Shown here: piece after piece, positions 26,941 to 36,154 of the stretch
Layout of the letters: the number at the start of each line of letters is the position of its first letter
Numbering within the stretch: the first letter of the stretch is position 1
Position numbers and translations under genes: made by a program
Notes under the pieces: generated by a model
Database searches by the model: none
The model's input: the letters and a program-made list of their open reading frames with translations, nothing else
Told to the model about the DNA's origin: nothing
Origin: Algoriphagus aquaeductus
GTDB lineage: Bacteria > Bacteroidota > Bacteroidia > Cytophagales > Cyclobacteriaceae
Assembly: GCF_003253485.1 (NCBI RefSeq)
Contig: NZ_QKTX01000017.1
Coordinates: forward strand, 31,785-95,784
DNA length: 64,000 nucleotides
Direction: 5' to 3'

Positions 26941-27001
26941 AAGCAAAAACCTCTTTCGAAATCTTAAATAAAATTAGGGTATTCTCAGGGGGAAATTCCC
27001 C

Positions 27002-28246
27002 TTATTGTTCAAATTCTGTTCTGAGTATTCGGAAAATCTCATCAATGGTCTCTTCCTCCAATTCAGTTCTTCGGATTAAATCCTCCTTAGATAAGGCCAA
27101 CACACTCTTGGCGGTATCCAGACCTGTTTTCTTGAGCTCGTCAATGATCCACTGATCGATTTCATCAGAGAATTCATTCAAGTCTACATCTTCATCATCG
27201 TATTCGTTCAATTCACGGAACACGTCTATTTCATATCCCACCAGTCTACTTGCCAGTTTGATATTGAATCCTCCCTTACCAATGGCCAGGGAAACTTGAT
27301 CAGGCTTCAAAAACACTGAAATACGCTTGGACTCCTGATTTACATTGATCGAAGAAACCTTGGCAGGACTCAGTGCTCTGGACACATAAAGTTCCAAATT
27401 GTCCGTGTAGTTGATTACGTCGATATTTTCGTTTTGCAACTCACGTACAACCGCATGGATTCTTGATCCTTTCATTCCCACGCAAGCTCCAACCGGATCA
27501 ATCCGATCATCATAGGATTCAACAGCCACTTTGGCTCTTTCTCCCGGTTCACGGACAATCTTTACGATTGTAATCAAGCCATCATATACTTCAGGTACTT
27601 CATTTTCAAACAGTCTTTCCAAGAAAACCGGAGATGTCCTTGATAAAATTACTTTAGGATTGCCATTGATCATGTCTACTCGGTGGACAATAGCTTTGAC
27701 GGTATCTCCCTTTCGGAATCGGTCTTTTGAAATTTGCTCTACTTTCGGAAGAATCAATTCGTTTCCTTCTCCATCTATCAGAAGTATTTCTCTTCCCAGG
27801 ATTTGGTACACTTCCGCAGAGATGATTTCTCCAATCTGCTCTTCGTATTTGCTGAAGAGGATGTCTTTTTCAAGGTCTTTGATTCGCTGAATCAGGGTCT
27901 GACGAGCCATTTGTACCGCTCTTCTGCCAAACTCCTCGAGTTCAATTTTCTCATAGACTTCTTCTCCGATCTCAAAGTCAGGCTCAATTTTTTGAGCTTC
28001 GCTCAAGCTGATTTTATCAAAATCCCAAATATCCTCAGAGTTGTCGTCCACAATCTCTCTTATTCGGAAAATCTCAAGGTCTCCCTTATCAGCGTTAATG
28101 GTCACGTCGAAGTTTTCATCCGTTTCGAATTTTTTACGGATCATGGCTCTGAATACATCTTCCAGAATACGGATCATAGTAGGTCGATCCACATTTTTAG
28201 ATCTCGCAAACTCTGCGAAGGATTCTATTAAGACTTTGGCATCCAT
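27002..28246 (-). CDS. nusA: Transcription termination/antitermination factor NusA
   Basis: NusA binds RNA polymerase and nascent RNA and modulates pausing, termination and antitermination. The 414-residue protein has the N-terminal polymerase-binding domain, an S1 domain, and two KH domains (DPVGACVGMKGSRIHAVVRE and SLAIGKGGFNIKLASRLVGY). A short C-terminal helix-hairpin-helix-like tail (LDTAKSVLALSKEDLIRRTE) follows. The length is close to the short form lacking the second acidic repeat of E. coli. It begins 5 bases after the rimP stop, indicating coupling. In E. coli NusA feeds back on its own operon leader. Confidence 0.96.
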   Translation of the reverse strand: MDAKVLIESFAEFARSKNVDRPTMIRILEDVFRAMIRKKFETDENFDVTINADKGDLEIFRIREIVDDNSEDIWDFDKISLSEAQKIEPDFEIGEEVYEKIELEEFGRRAVQMARQTLIQRIKDLEKDILFSKYEEQIGEIISAEVYQILGREILLIDGEGNELILPKVEQISKDRFRKGDTVKAIVHRVDMINGNPKVILSRTSPVFLERLFENEVPEVYDGLITIVKIVREPGERAKVAVESYDDRIDPVGACVGMKGSRIHAVVRELQNENIDVINYTDNLELYVSRALSPAKVSSINVNQESKRISVFLKPDQVSLAIGKGGFNIKLASRLVGYEIDVFRELNEYDDEDVDLNEFSDEIDQWIIDELKKTGLDTAKSVLALSKEDLIRRTELEEETIDEIFRILRTEFEQ

Positions 28247-28251
28247 TGGAG

Positions 28252-28725
28252 TTATTTAAAAGATACTTGTACGATTGATTTCTTGATTTCCCCGAAAGGA
28301 ACTATCATTTCTTCTTCGATGGCTTTCTTACCCTTTTCCTTTTTTTTGACCAACAATTTAATCTCATTTGGCTCTACTGACAGCAATTTACCGATTGTTT
28401 CGGTGCCGGAATTCTGGAAGACCTTTAGCTCACGTCCCACATTCTTTTGGTATTGTCGGCTGCTGCTCAGAGGATAATCCAAACCGGGAGAAGAAACTTC
28501 GAGGATATACGCCTCACCCAGGATATCCTGGGATTCAAGCTCCTCGGAGATCGCTCTGCTTAACCTTGCACATGCTTCAATCGTCACACCTTGGTCGGCA
28601 TCTACCAGAATCAAAACCCGGGTCTTTCCCGCTTTATCCTCCATTTTTACCTCCACCAGGAAATGACTCTCATCTGGCAGGTGTTTTTCTGCCAAATCCT
28701 GGATCACACGTCTCGGCTCATTCAT
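28252..28725 (-). CDS. rimP: Ribosome maturation factor RimP
   Basis: RimP is needed for assembly of the 30S subunit. The 157-residue product shows the N-terminal domain with FLVEVKMEDKAGKTRVLILV, the central GEAYILEVSSPGLDYPL motif that identifies the family, and a C-terminal SH3-like domain (IGKLLSVEPNEIKLLVKKK). The ATG at 28725 is chosen because it precedes the conserved first helix and follows a strong promoter and leader; the longer in-frame start at 28815 would lie upstream of that promoter. It heads the rimP-nusA-infB operon. Confidence 0.93.
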   Translation of the reverse strand: MNEPRRVIQDLAEKHLPDESHFLVEVKMEDKAGKTRVLILVDADQGVTIEACARLSRAISEELESQDILGEAYILEVSSPGLDYPLSSSRQYQKNVGRELKVFQNSGTETIGKLLSVEPNEIKLLVKKKEKGKKAIEEEMIVPFGEIKKSIVQVSFK

Positions 28726-28742
28726 AGGCTTGGATAATGAAA

Positions 28743-28763
28743 GAGGGGACTTTTTGTCCCCTC
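28743..28763 (-). promoter_or_regulatory. Hairpin in the leader of the rimP-nusA-infB transcript
   Basis: An 8-bp GC-rich stem (28743-28750 with 28756-28763, loop of 5) lies inside the predicted 53-base leader, 17 bases before the rimP ATG. On the transcript it is followed by UUUCAUU, a weak U tract, so it could act as an attenuator or a structural leader. The NusA product makes feedback at this site plausible. Confidence 0.45.
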
Positions 28764-28784
28764 CAGAAACTTTCGAATACGGCA

Positions 28785-28816
28785 CAAAAGTAATATAAAG
28801 AATCCCGAAATACAAA
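28785..28816 (-). promoter_or_regulatory. Promoter of the rimP-nusA-infB operon
   Basis: On the minus strand TTTG (28813-28816), a 20-bp spacer and TACTTTTG (28785-28792) match the Bacteroidota consensus fully. The predicted start is near 28778. Confidence 0.65.
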
Positions 28817-29044
28817 ATGGCGACAATCCAATCTGAGGATATTCAGGATTTCCTGGAGAAAAATTGAAAAAAACTTCCTTAAACAGGTCTCTGAAAATCA
28901 AATAGAATTTAAAAACAAAAAAATCTTCTTTCCCTCAGTTTTGTCGATTTAAGATAATAATTTTGCCGACCCACGTTTAAAAACGGTACCGAGGTACTAT
29001 CTTAAACTCCAAAATCCAGTTCATAGCCAACTCAAAACTTCAAA
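28817..29044. other. Divergent gap between the rimP operon and mreB
   Basis: The whole gap between the two start codons is 319 bp. Apart from the rimP promoter and leader hairpin it holds an AT-rich stretch. A plus-strand -7-like box TAATTTTG (28958-28965) lacks a TTG at the expected distance; it is the best candidate for the mreB promoter and would leave a leader of about 73 bases. Short inverted sequences (CGTTT/AACG and GGTACC) follow near 28974-29000. No gene is seen. Confidence 0.4.
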
Positions 29045-30073
29045 ATGGGATTATTTGATTTTTTCTCTAGTGATATAGCCATTGATTTGGGTACTGCCAA
29101 TACCCTGATCATTCATAAAGATAAAATTGTGGTGGACGAACCATCCATCATTGCGATAGACAAAACCAACAACCGCGTGCTGGCAGTCGGTCGAGAGGCA
29201 ATGAATATGCATGAGAAAACTCATGAAAACATCAAGACCATCCGACCACTCAAGGATGGGGTGATTGCCGACTTCTACGCTGCCGAACAAATGATCCGAG
29301 GATTGATCAAAATGATTCCGGGTCAGAAAAAAGGAATGTTTCCTCAATCACACCGAATGGTCATTTGTATCCCATCCGGAATCACAGAAGTAGAGAAGCG
29401 AGCCGTACGAGACTCCGCCGAACACGCCGGTGCGAAAGAGGTCTACATGATCTATGAACCCATCGCGGCAGCTATCGGGATCGGCATCGACATCGAGAAA
29501 CCCATGGGATCCATGATTGTGGACATTGGAGGGGGTACTACCGAAATTGCGCTGATCGCGCTCTCAGGCATTGTAGCCGACCAGTCAATCCGGGTTGCGG
29601 GAGACACCTTCACCAAAGACATCTTGGATTACATGAGACGTCAGCACAATTTATTGATCGGAGAGCGCTCTGCAGAGAAAGTCAAAATCGCCATCGGTTC
29701 GGCATTGACTGAGCTCGACGATGCGCCTGAGGATTATGAAATCCGAGGAAGGGACTTGATGACGGGGATTCCAAAAGTAATCAAGGTCTCCTATTCCGAA
29801 ATTGCCTTTGCCTTGGACAAGTCTGTTTCCAAGATAGAGGAAGCGGTCTTGAAGGCCTTGGAAATTGCTCCTCCGGAATTGTCCGCAGATATCTATGACA
29901 ATGGAATCCACTTGACCGGAGGTGGAGCTTTGCTAAAAGGATTGGATAAACGACTCCATCAAAAAACTAAGCTGCCTATCCATATCGCAGAAGATCCACT
30001 TCGTGCAGTCGTAAGGGGTACCGGTACTGCGCTGAAAAATATCCAAAACTTCCGAACCGTTCTGATGACTTAA
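29045..30073 (+). CDS. mreB: Rod shape-determining actin homologue MreB
   Basis: MreB forms membrane-bound filaments that organise sidewall peptidoglycan synthesis. This 342-residue protein has the actin-like nucleotide-binding motifs: IAIDLGTANTLI (phosphate 1), IVDIGGGTTEIALIALSG (phosphate 2) and LTGGGALLKGLDKRL (adenosine). It starts with a short amphipathic N-terminus (MGLFDFFSSD) that suits membrane contact. The length is typical. It heads a five-gene elongasome run with only 7 bases to mreC. Confidence 0.98.
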   Translation: MGLFDFFSSDIAIDLGTANTLIIHKDKIVVDEPSIIAIDKTNNRVLAVGREAMNMHEKTHENIKTIRPLKDGVIADFYAAEQMIRGLIKMIPGQKKGMFPQSHRMVICIPSGITEVEKRAVRDSAEHAGAKEVYMIYEPIAAAIGIGIDIEKPMGSMIVDIGGGTTEIALIALSGIVADQSIRVAGDTFTKDILDYMRRQHNLLIGERSAEKVKIAIGSALTELDDAPEDYEIRGRDLMTGIPKVIKVSYSEIAFALDKSVSKIEEAVLKALEIAPPELSADIYDNGIHLTGGGALLKGLDKRLHQKTKLPIHIAEDPLRAVVRGTGTALKNIQNFRTVLMT

Positions 30074-30080
30074 GTACTGA

Positions 30081-30920
30081 ATGCTACGCATCCTACAGTT
30101 CCTTTATCGAATAAGGGCATTTCTATTATTTGTTTTACTTGAGGTGGTGGCAATCTGGATGATCGTCTCCAACAATTCTCCCCAGGGTGCAGCCTTCTTC
30201 AACAGTTCGAATGCAGTCGTAGGATCAGTTTTGCAGAAGCAAGCAGATGTGGTCCAGTTTTTTTCTTTGGCGGAGGCTAATGAAGCATTGACCGAAGAAA
30301 ATGCAGCCATCATGGGTCAGCTGTTGACGCTTCAATCCAAACCGGACAGCTTGCCGCTTGCCATAGACTCCCTCCTTTCGATGGATTACCAATTTAAGGG
30401 TGCTCGAGTCATTGCCAATTCTCTTCGCTTTTCGCAGAATTACATCACGCTAAACAAAGGCTCCAAGCATGGCATCAAGCCAGGAATGGGAGTCTTCAAT
30501 ACAGAAGGTGCTGTAGGCCGGGTTAAGTCTGTCTCTGAAAACTACTCCGTGGCATTTTCCTTGCTGAATACCGGACTATTGGTGTCTTCCAAAATCAAGT
30601 CTTCAGATGTATTTGGGTCGGTGCAATGGAACGGGGAGGATAAATCAGAAGCCAAACTCCTCTATGTACCTCGACATGTCAAGACACAGGAGGGTGACTC
30701 GGTCATCACTTCAGGTTTTAATGCGGTATTTCCGGAGGGGATACTTATTGGCATTATTTCAAAGGTAGAACCGGATAAAAAAGACCCAAATTACCTGGAT
30801 TTGACGGTGAAGCTTAGCACAGACTTCAGTAAGTTGACCTACGTCTACCTCGTCGAAAACACACGATTCAATGAATTGGATTCTTTGTATCGACAAGCTG
30901 AAATGACCAATGAATATTAG
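30081..30920 (+). CDS. mreC: Rod shape-determining protein MreC
   Basis: MreC is a periplasmic scaffold anchored by one helix (FLLFVLLEVVAIWMIV). The 279-residue product has a coiled-coil segment (SLAEANEALTEENAAIMGQL) and then the two beta-barrel subdomains with INKGSKHGIKPGMGV-type turns (LNKGSKHGIKPGMGVFN). It activates PBP2 and links MreB to the cell-wall synthases. It starts 7 bases after mreB and its end overlaps mreD by 11 bases, so translation is coupled. Confidence 0.93.
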   Translation: MLRILQFLYRIRAFLLFVLLEVVAIWMIVSNNSPQGAAFFNSSNAVVGSVLQKQADVVQFFSLAEANEALTEENAAIMGQLLTLQSKPDSLPLAIDSLLSMDYQFKGARVIANSLRFSQNYITLNKGSKHGIKPGMGVFNTEGAVGRVKSVSENYSVAFSLLNTGLLVSSKIKSSDVFGSVQWNGEDKSEAKLLYVPRHVKTQEGDSVITSGFNAVFPEGILIGIISKVEPDKKDPNYLDLTVKLSTDFSKLTYVYLVENTRFNELDSLYRQAEMTNEY

Positions 30921-31431
30921 ATCGCTGATTTCTTTTACGCTTCTGCTGCTGATGTTGGGATTGGTTCAGATCTTTTTCCTGAAAAACCTGGCTCTTTTTG
31001 GACAGGCATTCGGATTTTTATATGTGTTGGGAATTTTGGTTTTGCCATCTTCGATCCGTACAGTACCGTTATTGATCATTGCCTTTTTTTTGGGACTCAC
31101 CTTGGACGTTTTTTACGAAACGATCGGCATGCATGCTGCGGCGGCTACTGCTATCGCTTTTGTCAGACCTCTTTGGCTTAAAGCTACCAGTCTGACTGGA
31201 GGATACGACGAAGCCGAAACACCAAGCTTGCCTGAAATCGGTATCGGAAGATTCATCAGCTATGCTTTTCCCCTTGTCTTTCTATACTCCCTGGTCTTTT
31301 TTACTGCGGATCAATGGGGTACAGGCGGATTGGTTGGGATCTTGAGCAAAAGCTTGTTTTCGTCGATTTTCACCACACTTTTGGTTATACTTGTACAACT
31401 CCTGTTCTTCAAACGCAGGAGGGGAATCTGA
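30910..31431 (+). CDS. mreD: Rod shape-determining protein MreD (3' end possibly frameshifted)
   Basis: MreD is a small inner-membrane protein of the elongasome. This 173-residue product has five or six hydrophobic segments (SLISFTLLLLMLGLVQIFFL, GFLYVLGILVLPSSI, ALVFFTADQW-type regions) and an acidic cytoplasmic loop (GYDEAETPSLPEIG). It overlaps mreC by 11 bases. The reading frame ends FFKRRRGI at a TGA at 31429-31431. In the next frame, however, a further 32 codons run on from the G-run at 31420-31424 to 31519, just before mrdA, so the true C-terminus may be longer. The main body is unaffected. Confidence 0.85.
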   Translation: MNIRSLISFTLLLLMLGLVQIFFLKNLALFGQAFGFLYVLGILVLPSSIRTVPLLIIAFFLGLTLDVFYETIGMHAAAATAIAFVRPLWLKATSLTGGYDEAETPSLPEIGIGRFISYAFPLVFLYSLVFFTADQWGTGGLVGILSKSLFSSIFTTLLVILVQLLFFKRRRGI

Positions 31432-31534
31432 TGAAATCGAGCAAGTCTTCCTGGCCAGAAACTGGGATAATGAGAATTCATACGACCTGCCTACCGACAA
31501 AAGAAGGCATGACCTTTGAGCGAATTATAATCAC

Positions 31535-33334
31535 ATGAAAGACCAAAGACCCGTAGTCATTCTCATCTTTATCTTTTTGGTGAGTGTAATTTTACTTGCC
31601 AAGTTATTTACGATTCAAGTCTTGGACGACAGCTTCATGAAAAGGGCTGAGCGGAATGCCATTCAGCGGATTGTAGACCATCCCTATCGGGGCTTAGTCT
31701 ATGACCGCACCGGCAAATTGATGGTATTCAACAACCCCATTTTTGACCTGATGGTCGTGCCCAAAGAATTCAAAGTGGGAGACACTACACGGTTTTGCCA
31801 GCTCTTCAAAATCAGCAAAGAGCAACTGATCGAAGGGTACAATGCGGCTAAAAACTATTCCCGCGTCAAGCCCTCCCCATTGATCAAACAAATCTCCACA
31901 ACCGATTTTGCCAGAATCCAGGACTTTTTGGTGGATTATCCGGGGCTATTCATCATGACCCGATCAGTCAGATCTTACCCCACTCCTACTGCTGCGCATG
32001 CCTTAGGCTACATTGGGGAGATCAGTGCAGGTCAACTTGAGCGTGATACCCTTAAGTATTATTCCCAAGGAGACTATGTTGGACTGAGTGGCTTGGAAAG
32101 GTATTATGAAAATGAGTTGAGGGGTAAAAAAGGCGTCAAATACAAAATGGTCAACGTCCGTGGAGTGGACAAGGGCCCATTCAAGGACGGGGAATATGAC
32201 ACTGCCTCCATTGCAGGAAAAAACATCACCTCCACCATTGACCTGGACCTGCAGCGCTACGGCGAGATGCTCATGAACGGAAAAACAGGATCGGTGGTGG
32301 CAATCGAACCGAAAACAGGAGAAATCCTCGCGATGATCTCTGCCCCATTTTACGATCCCAATGAGTTGACCGGAGCGGAATTCAGCAAAACCTATCGAAG
32401 GCTGAACGGAGATAAGGCCAAGCCCCTTTTTAATCGGCCCATCATGGCGATGTATCCCCCAGGTTCCATTTTCAAGATCGTTCAAAGTTTGATTGGACTT
32501 CAAGAAGGAATCCTAACTCCAAATACGACCTTAAGTTGCAACAGGTCCTTGGTCGCCTGTCACAATCATCCCAACCCTGTCAACTTGTTTGGAGCGATCC
32601 GAAACTCCTGCAATCCCTATTACCATCAGGCCTACCGGATGATCATCAATCAGGGCATCTCTTCCAACACTTTCAAAGACACCGAAATCGGTCTGAATGC
32701 CTGGAGGGAAAAAGTCTTGAAATTTGGTTTGGGAGGTTCTTTGGGAGTTGACATGTTTGGGGAAAAAGGAGGAGATATTCCTTCCAGCAAACTATATGAC
32801 CGGATCTATGGATCGGGACGTTGGAAATATTCAACCATTTATTCCCTATCGATCGGTCAGGGCGAGATGCAGGTAACTCCCCTTCAAATGGCCAATCTCG
32901 CGGCAATTTTTGCCAACAAGGGATACTACTATACCCCCCATTTGGTCAAAGAAATTGACGGTGATCCCACCTTGATCCCCGGTAAATTTCAGATCAGACA
33001 TGACGTAGGAGTCGATGCCCACCACTTTGATCTCATCCAAGATGCCATGGCCGAAGCGCTTTATGGCACCGCCAACCGTGCAGTGATCAAGGATTTGGTC
33101 ATCGCCGGAAAAACAGGAACCGCCCAGAATCCCCACGGAGAGGATCATTCTGTTTTTATTGCTTTTGCACCCAAGGATGATCCCAAGATTGCCATTGCCG
33201 TCTATGTGGAAAATGCCGGCTGGGGCGGAAGGGCAGCAGCAAGTACAGCCTCGCTGATGATCGAGAAATACATCAAGGGAGAAATCAGCAGACCTGCACT
33301 TCAGGAGTATGTACTAGCCGGTAATTTTAATTAA
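31535..33334 (+). CDS. mrdA: Penicillin-binding protein 2 (elongation transpeptidase)
   Basis: PBP2 cross-links peptidoglycan during cell elongation. The 599-residue protein has an N-terminal anchor (VVILIFIFLVSVILLAKLF), the dimerisation domain, and the transpeptidase domain. The active-site motifs are MYPPGSIFKIVQ (SxxK, catalytic Ser), RNSCNPYYHQ (SxN) and IAGKTGTAQNP (KTG). It lies 103 bases after the annotated mreD stop, an unusually wide gap in an otherwise tightly packed operon, and 3 bases before rodA. The start ATG is followed directly by the anchor. Confidence 0.95.
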   Translation: MKDQRPVVILIFIFLVSVILLAKLFTIQVLDDSFMKRAERNAIQRIVDHPYRGLVYDRTGKLMVFNNPIFDLMVVPKEFKVGDTTRFCQLFKISKEQLIEGYNAAKNYSRVKPSPLIKQISTTDFARIQDFLVDYPGLFIMTRSVRSYPTPTAAHALGYIGEISAGQLERDTLKYYSQGDYVGLSGLERYYENELRGKKGVKYKMVNVRGVDKGPFKDGEYDTASIAGKNITSTIDLDLQRYGEMLMNGKTGSVVAIEPKTGEILAMISAPFYDPNELTGAEFSKTYRRLNGDKAKPLFNRPIMAMYPPGSIFKIVQSLIGLQEGILTPNTTLSCNRSLVACHNHPNPVNLFGAIRNSCNPYYHQAYRMIINQGISSNTFKDTEIGLNAWREKVLKFGLGGSLGVDMFGEKGGDIPSSKLYDRIYGSGRWKYSTIYSLSIGQGEMQVTPLQMANLAAIFANKGYYYTPHLVKEIDGDPTLIPGKFQIRHDVGVDAHHFDLIQDAMAEALYGTANRAVIKDLVIAGKTGTAQNPHGEDHSVFIAFAPKDDPKIAIAVYVENAGWGGRAAASTASLMIEKYIKGEISRPALQEYVLAGNFN

Positions 33335-33337
33335 TCC

Positions 33338-34612
33338 ATGAGAGAATCAGATATCCATATCAATCGGGTGGACTGGATCGCTGTATCGATCTACTTTGCT
33401 TTGGTAATCATCGGCTGGTTCAACATCTATGCGGCCGTGTATGACAGCCAAGTGGAAAAAAGCATCTTTGATTTTTCGATCAATTCCGGAAAACAATTGG
33501 TCTGGATCGGGACAGCCATTGCCTTGATTACCATCATCATGGTGGCAGATTATCGTTTTTTCGAAAATCTTTCCCTGATTATCTATGGAGTTTTTATGCT
33601 CATTTTGATCGTAACTCCTTTTTTGGGAAAAGAAGTAAACGGACAGACCCTTTCCATCGGTTTCGGGGATTTTAGGATACAGCCCGGGGAATTTGCCAAG
33701 TTCGCTACCGCTTTGGCTTTGGCCAAAGTAATGGAGCGTCCCACGTTTGACCTCTCCAAAAAGAATTATCAATTCATCGCTTTCGGAGTACTTTTTATCC
33801 CTATAGCACTGATCTTACTTCAGCCTGATACAGGTACCGCCATGGTGTACTTTTCTTTCTTGCTGATGTTTTACAGAGAAGGCCTTCCACAGTGGTACTT
33901 TGGATTGGGTTTGGGTATGGTGACGATCACCCTATTGGCCTTGGGAATAGACAACAATCTCTATTTAGCCCTAGCCATAGTATTGCTAACCGCTGCTCTT
34001 ATTTTCCTTGGAAAACGAACCTGGCAAAGAATTCTGGCTTTTTCCCTCATCGGTATCGGGCTGATCGCCTACACCTATTCGATTGATTTTGTGGTGTCCA
34101 AACTCCCCCCACATCAGCAAAACCGAATCATGGTACTTTTCAACCCGGATATCGATCCACTGGGGGTAGGATGGAATGTGACGCAATCCAAGATCGCCAT
34201 CGGTTCGGGTGGGTTATTGGGAAAAGGCTATCTGGAAGGAACGCAGACCAAATTTGACTTTGTCCCAGAGCAGCACACTGATTTTATCTTTTGCACCTTA
34301 GGGGAAGAATTTGGATGGGTAGGAAGCTTGGTGGTCATTGGCCTGTTTGTAGGCTTACTTTACCGGTTAGTAATCATGGCGGAGCGACAGAAAACCCGGT
34401 TTTCGAGAATCTACGGCTATGGAGTGATCTCTATCCTCCTTTTCCATTTTATGATCAATATCGCCATGACCATCGGGCTGTTTCCGGTGGTTGGAATTCC
34501 ACTTCCTTTCTTTAGTTATGGGGGTTCTTCGCTTTGGTCCTTTACAGTGCTCCTGTTTATTTTCATCAAGTTTGACTCGTCCAGAGCCACCCAGCTGGGC
34601 AGAATCAGTTAA
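33338..34612 (+). CDS. rodA: Peptidoglycan glycosyltransferase RodA
   Basis: RodA is a SEDS-family glycosyltransferase that polymerises lipid II with PBP2. This 424-residue integral protein has about ten membrane helices. SEDS signatures include RIQPGEFAKFATALALAK, LILLQPDTGTAMVYF, QSKIAIGSGGLLGKGYLEG, FVPEQHTDFIFCTLGEEFG and FPVVGIPLPFFSYGGSS. The length is slightly above E. coli RodA (370) because of longer loops. It starts 3 bases after mrdA and ends the mre operon, followed by a strong terminator. Confidence 0.96.
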   Translation: MRESDIHINRVDWIAVSIYFALVIIGWFNIYAAVYDSQVEKSIFDFSINSGKQLVWIGTAIALITIIMVADYRFFENLSLIIYGVFMLILIVTPFLGKEVNGQTLSIGFGDFRIQPGEFAKFATALALAKVMERPTFDLSKKNYQFIAFGVLFIPIALILLQPDTGTAMVYFSFLLMFYREGLPQWYFGLGLGMVTITLLALGIDNNLYLALAIVLLTAALIFLGKRTWQRILAFSLIGIGLIAYTYSIDFVVSKLPPHQQNRIMVLFNPDIDPLGVGWNVTQSKIAIGSGGLLGKGYLEGTQTKFDFVPEQHTDFIFCTLGEEFGWVGSLVVIGLFVGLLYRLVIMAERQKTRFSRIYGYGVISILLFHFMINIAMTIGLFPVVGIPLPFFSYGGSSLWSFTVLLFIFIKFDSSRATQLGRIS

Positions 34613-34630
34613 TTCTGACGATAAAAGCAA

Positions 34631-34668
34631 AAAAAAGAGCGTAGGATGCCGTATCTACGCTCTTTTTT
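34631..34668. terminator. Bidirectional terminator between rodA and the 368-residue gene
   Basis: A 14-bp stem (34631-34644 with 34655-34668) ends in AAAAAA and TTTTTT, so it can stop both convergent genes. Confidence 0.92.
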
Positions 34669-34686
34669 ATTTTTGCTGTTTGCCTA

Positions 34687-35793
34687 TCAATCCAAAAATT
34701 TACGGTAAACCAGCCTCATAAATTCCTGAACAGCCTCGGATTCCGTTTCCCAGCTCAATTCAGAAACAAACCTGTTATTGACCAATTCGACGGCAGCCTC
34801 AAAGGATCCTGACTCATCAATGGACTTGAGCGCATGGCGGAGCAAATCCGCATTCCCATCAAACAATTCCTTGGTAAACATAAACCGCTGATTCAAGGCC
34901 AAACTTTCGGAAAGTTCCCCAATGATTCCTTTCATTCCTTTGTAAGATTCTGAAGAGAATTGAACTTTCAGTTTTGAGGCGGTGAGCAATACTCCGGCAC
35001 TTGCAGGATTGCTTGATCTAACAACCGGGATCACTTCTGACTGAATTCTGGCTGCTTCTTGCACTGGGGCAGGGTTTGCCGGTATGATTTCATCCTCCTC
35101 GATCTCTTCGAAGAAAGATGAGGGGCTGCTTTGCGGAATATCTGTTATTGGAGAAGCAGGTGATGCTATTTCTGATTCCATGTAAAGGTCCAGATTGAAG
35201 GCTCTGACCTCACCAAGAGTTGCCAAGAGAAGATTGACAGATTCCAATGAATCTTTGATCACCTGATAGTTGGCAGATATCGCCCGATGGTAAGCATCTG
35301 CGTCATGCCCAAATCCGGTCTTGTCAATGAGAAAAGTAATGACTTTGTCGTGCCACTTGTAGTATTTTTTATTTTCCCTGAGAAATTCATTGATCTTTCC
35401 GGCGGGGGCTTTTTTAATCTCTCCCTGATAAAAAGAAACCGGTTCAGTGGCCACCTCTATGGCTTGTTTCACGGCAGTTTTTACCATAGGCTCCAAGTGC
35501 GCCCGCTCCACTTTGATTCTGCGAGAAAGCACATTCATAAACTGCGTCAGCGCTTCATGTACAGCAATATCCCGGTAATCGAAATAAGGACTGCTTTTCA
35601 GCTTGGCCAATTCTTCCTGCCAGAGCTCAAAAAGACGCTTGATCACAAAAAAATTAACCTGAATGCTACTGGTCAGCTGAATTATTTCCTGTCCGGTGAT
35701 AAATTGCCGACCGTTAAAAAATCGATCGCAGACCAACTGGGCGTATTCTTTGGAATAAGTTTCTAAATAATTGCTGTTAATTTGAACTGTCAT
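34687..35793 (-). CDS. Conserved-looking hypothetical protein, cytoplasmic
   Basis: This 368-residue soluble protein has no signal peptide or membrane helix. The first 210 residues are predicted mainly helical (FFNGRQFITGQEIIQL, FVIKRLFELWQEELAKLK, RDIAVHEALTQFMNVLSRRI). A Ser/Pro/Glu-rich linker follows (about residues 212-260). A second helical domain of about 90 residues ends the protein (FMFTKELFDGNADLLRHALK, AVQEFMRLVYRKFLD). I recognise no named domain. It is convergent with rodA and divergent from the ferredoxin gene, only 33 bases away. Function unknown. Confidence 0.75.
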   Translation of the reverse strand: MTVQINSNYLETYSKEYAQLVCDRFFNGRQFITGQEIIQLTSSIQVNFFVIKRLFELWQEELAKLKSSPYFDYRDIAVHEALTQFMNVLSRRIKVERAHLEPMVKTAVKQAIEVATEPVSFYQGEIKKAPAGKINEFLRENKKYYKWHDKVITFLIDKTGFGHDADAYHRAISANYQVIKDSLESVNLLLATLGEVRAFNLDLYMESEIASPASPITDIPQSSPSSFFEEIEEDEIIPANPAPVQEAARIQSEVIPVVRSSNPASAGVLLTASKLKVQFSSESYKGMKGIIGELSESLALNQRFMFTKELFDGNADLLRHALKSIDESGSFEAAVELVNNRFVSELSWETESEAVQEFMRLVYRKFLD

Positions 35794-35826
35794 GGGTAGG
35801 TCTTGTTTTCAAAAGCAAACGAACGG

Positions 35827-36153
35827 ATGCCCCGAATTATCATTCAAAATCTGGAAAATTTCACGATCGATTCGGAAAACACCGATCGTAAAGTTATCGA
35901 ATTAATTCATGAAAACGGCATCGATTGGATGCATGCTTGCGGTAAAAAAGGCCGTTGCACCAGTTGTAAGATGATTATCTTGGAGGGACAGGAAAATGTA
36001 AGTGAAGAAACTGAGCGGGAGACCTTTTTTCGGCAACAGAATCGTCTCCTTCCCAATGAACGCCTAACCTGCCAATCCAGGCTACTCCAAGGCAGGCTGA
36101 TCATCAAAGTCGCCGATATCAATAAATTCCCCCACCTGAAGTATTCGGATTAA
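35827..36153 (+). CDS. 2Fe-2S ferredoxin
   Basis: This 108-residue protein has the plant-type ferredoxin cluster pattern: [14 protein letters not shown] supplies three cysteines (C-x5-C-x2-C) and LTCQS the fourth. The N-terminal strand and acidic helix ([17 protein letters not shown]) fit the fold. It should carry single electrons in the cytoplasm; its redox partner is unknown. The ATG at 35827 is preferred over a TTG at 35803. It ends one base before the tdk ATG, so the two are co-translated, although no functional link is known. Confidence 0.88.
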   Translation: MPRIIIQNLENFTIDSENTDRKVIELIHENGIDWMHACGKKGRCTSCKMIILEGQENVSEETERETFFRQQNRLLPNERLTCQSRLLQGRLIIKVADINKFPHLKYSD

Positions 36154-36154
36154 C

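Noticed and set aside
31431..31538. Small gene starting at ATG 31431 between mreD and mrdA
   Set aside because: Its product runs into mrdA in another frame and is less protein-like than the alternative mreD extension.
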